Part shown: in pieces, positions 63,916-64,000 of the stretch
How positions within the stretch are numbered: position 1 is the first letter of the stretch
Layout of the letters: each line of letters opens with the position of its first letter
Assembly (NCBI RefSeq): GCF_900113005.1
Contig: NZ_FONW01000010.1
Location: forward strand, 123,444 to 187,443
Direction: 5' to 3'
DNA length: 64,000 nucleotides
Origin: Sunxiuqinia elliptica
GTDB taxonomy: Bacteria; Bacteroidota; Bacteroidia; Bacteroidales; Prolixibacteraceae
Program-made: the position numbers and the translations under genes
The notes under the pieces: model-generated
What the model was told of the DNA's origin: nothing
What the model saw: the letters and a program-made list of their open reading frames with translations, nothing else
Databases searched by the model: none

Positions 63916-64000
63916 GTAGGCAAAGGGAGTTTCACCCTAAGCCTCTCACAGAACCGGACTTGACAGTCTCCCGTCATCCGGCTCTTGTTATACAAATCTA
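63916..64000 (-). mobile_element. Group II intron 3' end (rest off right edge)
   Basis: On the minus strand domain V is clear: GAGCCGG ... AGTCCGGTTC (63951-63984), followed by a domain VI-like segment ending CCTAC at 63916, then the exon TCGACC. The preceding intron continues past the right end. Its 3' splice junction resembles that of the plus-strand intron (CTAC then TCGA). Confidence 0.85.

Noticed and set aside
47457..64000. Search for the second copy of the tRNA-Leu 3' end
   Set aside because: No matching segment was seen, so the distal island junction is probably outside the window.
1..64000. CRISPR arrays and rRNA genes
   Set aside because: No regularly spaced direct repeats and no rRNA-like sequence were seen.

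Overview
This window looks like a chromosome segment from a member of the Bacteroidota, probably a marine-type Bacteroidia such as the Marinilabiliales (the rank is inference). The evidence is the recurrent -7 promoter box TAnnTTTG in front of many genes, the AT-rich sequence, and typical gene families: FKBP lipoproteins, a TonB/ExbB/ExbD cluster, a tricorn-like S41 protease, NhaD, LrgAB, TamB, a DUF368 transporter and an IntDOT-like integrase.

Positions 1-47.3 kb read as ordinary core chromosome. In order: a truncated membrane-Nudix fusion; two FKBP lipoproteins; an NrnA-like phosphoesterase and ndk; the recF/DciA-like pair; a TPR protein and ribH; a Rid-fold protein; a Spy-like protein; a sugar nucleotidyltransferase; an M16 protease; glyA; a YbaK-like deacylase; two tandem CLC proteins with CBS domains; a class A PBP; an SDR protein and prmA; a DUF3307/SatD pair; a phosphodiesterase; a SixA-like phosphatase and rsmE; a DUF368 lipid-carrier transporter and aroE; the TonB/ExbD/ExbB operon; nhaD; tamB; tsaD; a CobW GTPase; lrgAB; a HAD phosphatase; a tricorn-like protease; an LRR protein; a PhnA-like protein; and a small lipoprotein. 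Most transcription units are one to three genes long and many end in clear hairpin terminators.

At 47.37 kb a tRNA-Leu(CAG) marks the edge of an integrated accessory island that continues past the right end of the window. The tRNA is followed by a strong terminator, a block of inverted CGAGA-type repeats, and a tyrosine integrase with Ser in place of the first catalytic Arg, as in IntDOT. Next come a HigB/HigA toxin-antitoxin pair with a perfect palindromic operator, a decayed DUF6088/AbiEi-like antitoxin remnant, an XRE regulator, a 549-residue protein that looks internally duplicated, an HU protein, an acetyltransferase and a secreted esterase. A decayed group II intron follows (about 55.26-56.54 kb, plus strand). 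The 3' end of a second group II intron, on the minus strand, lies at the right edge from 63.92 kb.

Between the two introns is the most interesting locus, a tightly coupled minus-strand operon. It encodes two paralogous 130-residue proteins sharing an N-terminal motif (MKIRTDFVTNSSSVSFI) and a C-terminal GFGVTxVD motif, a radical SAM protein with a Cys-rich SPASM-like tail, and a 1376-residue protein with a putative N-terminal PD-(D/E)XK nuclease, a STAND-type P-loop NTPase and a helical-repeat C-terminus, resembling Avs anti-phage proteins. Junctions are 10, 0 and 1 nt, so the four products probably act together. I propose it as a candidate undescribed defence or peptide-modification system. 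A two-TM protein of unknown function lies upstream, flanked by inverted GTTGTGGCAC repeats.
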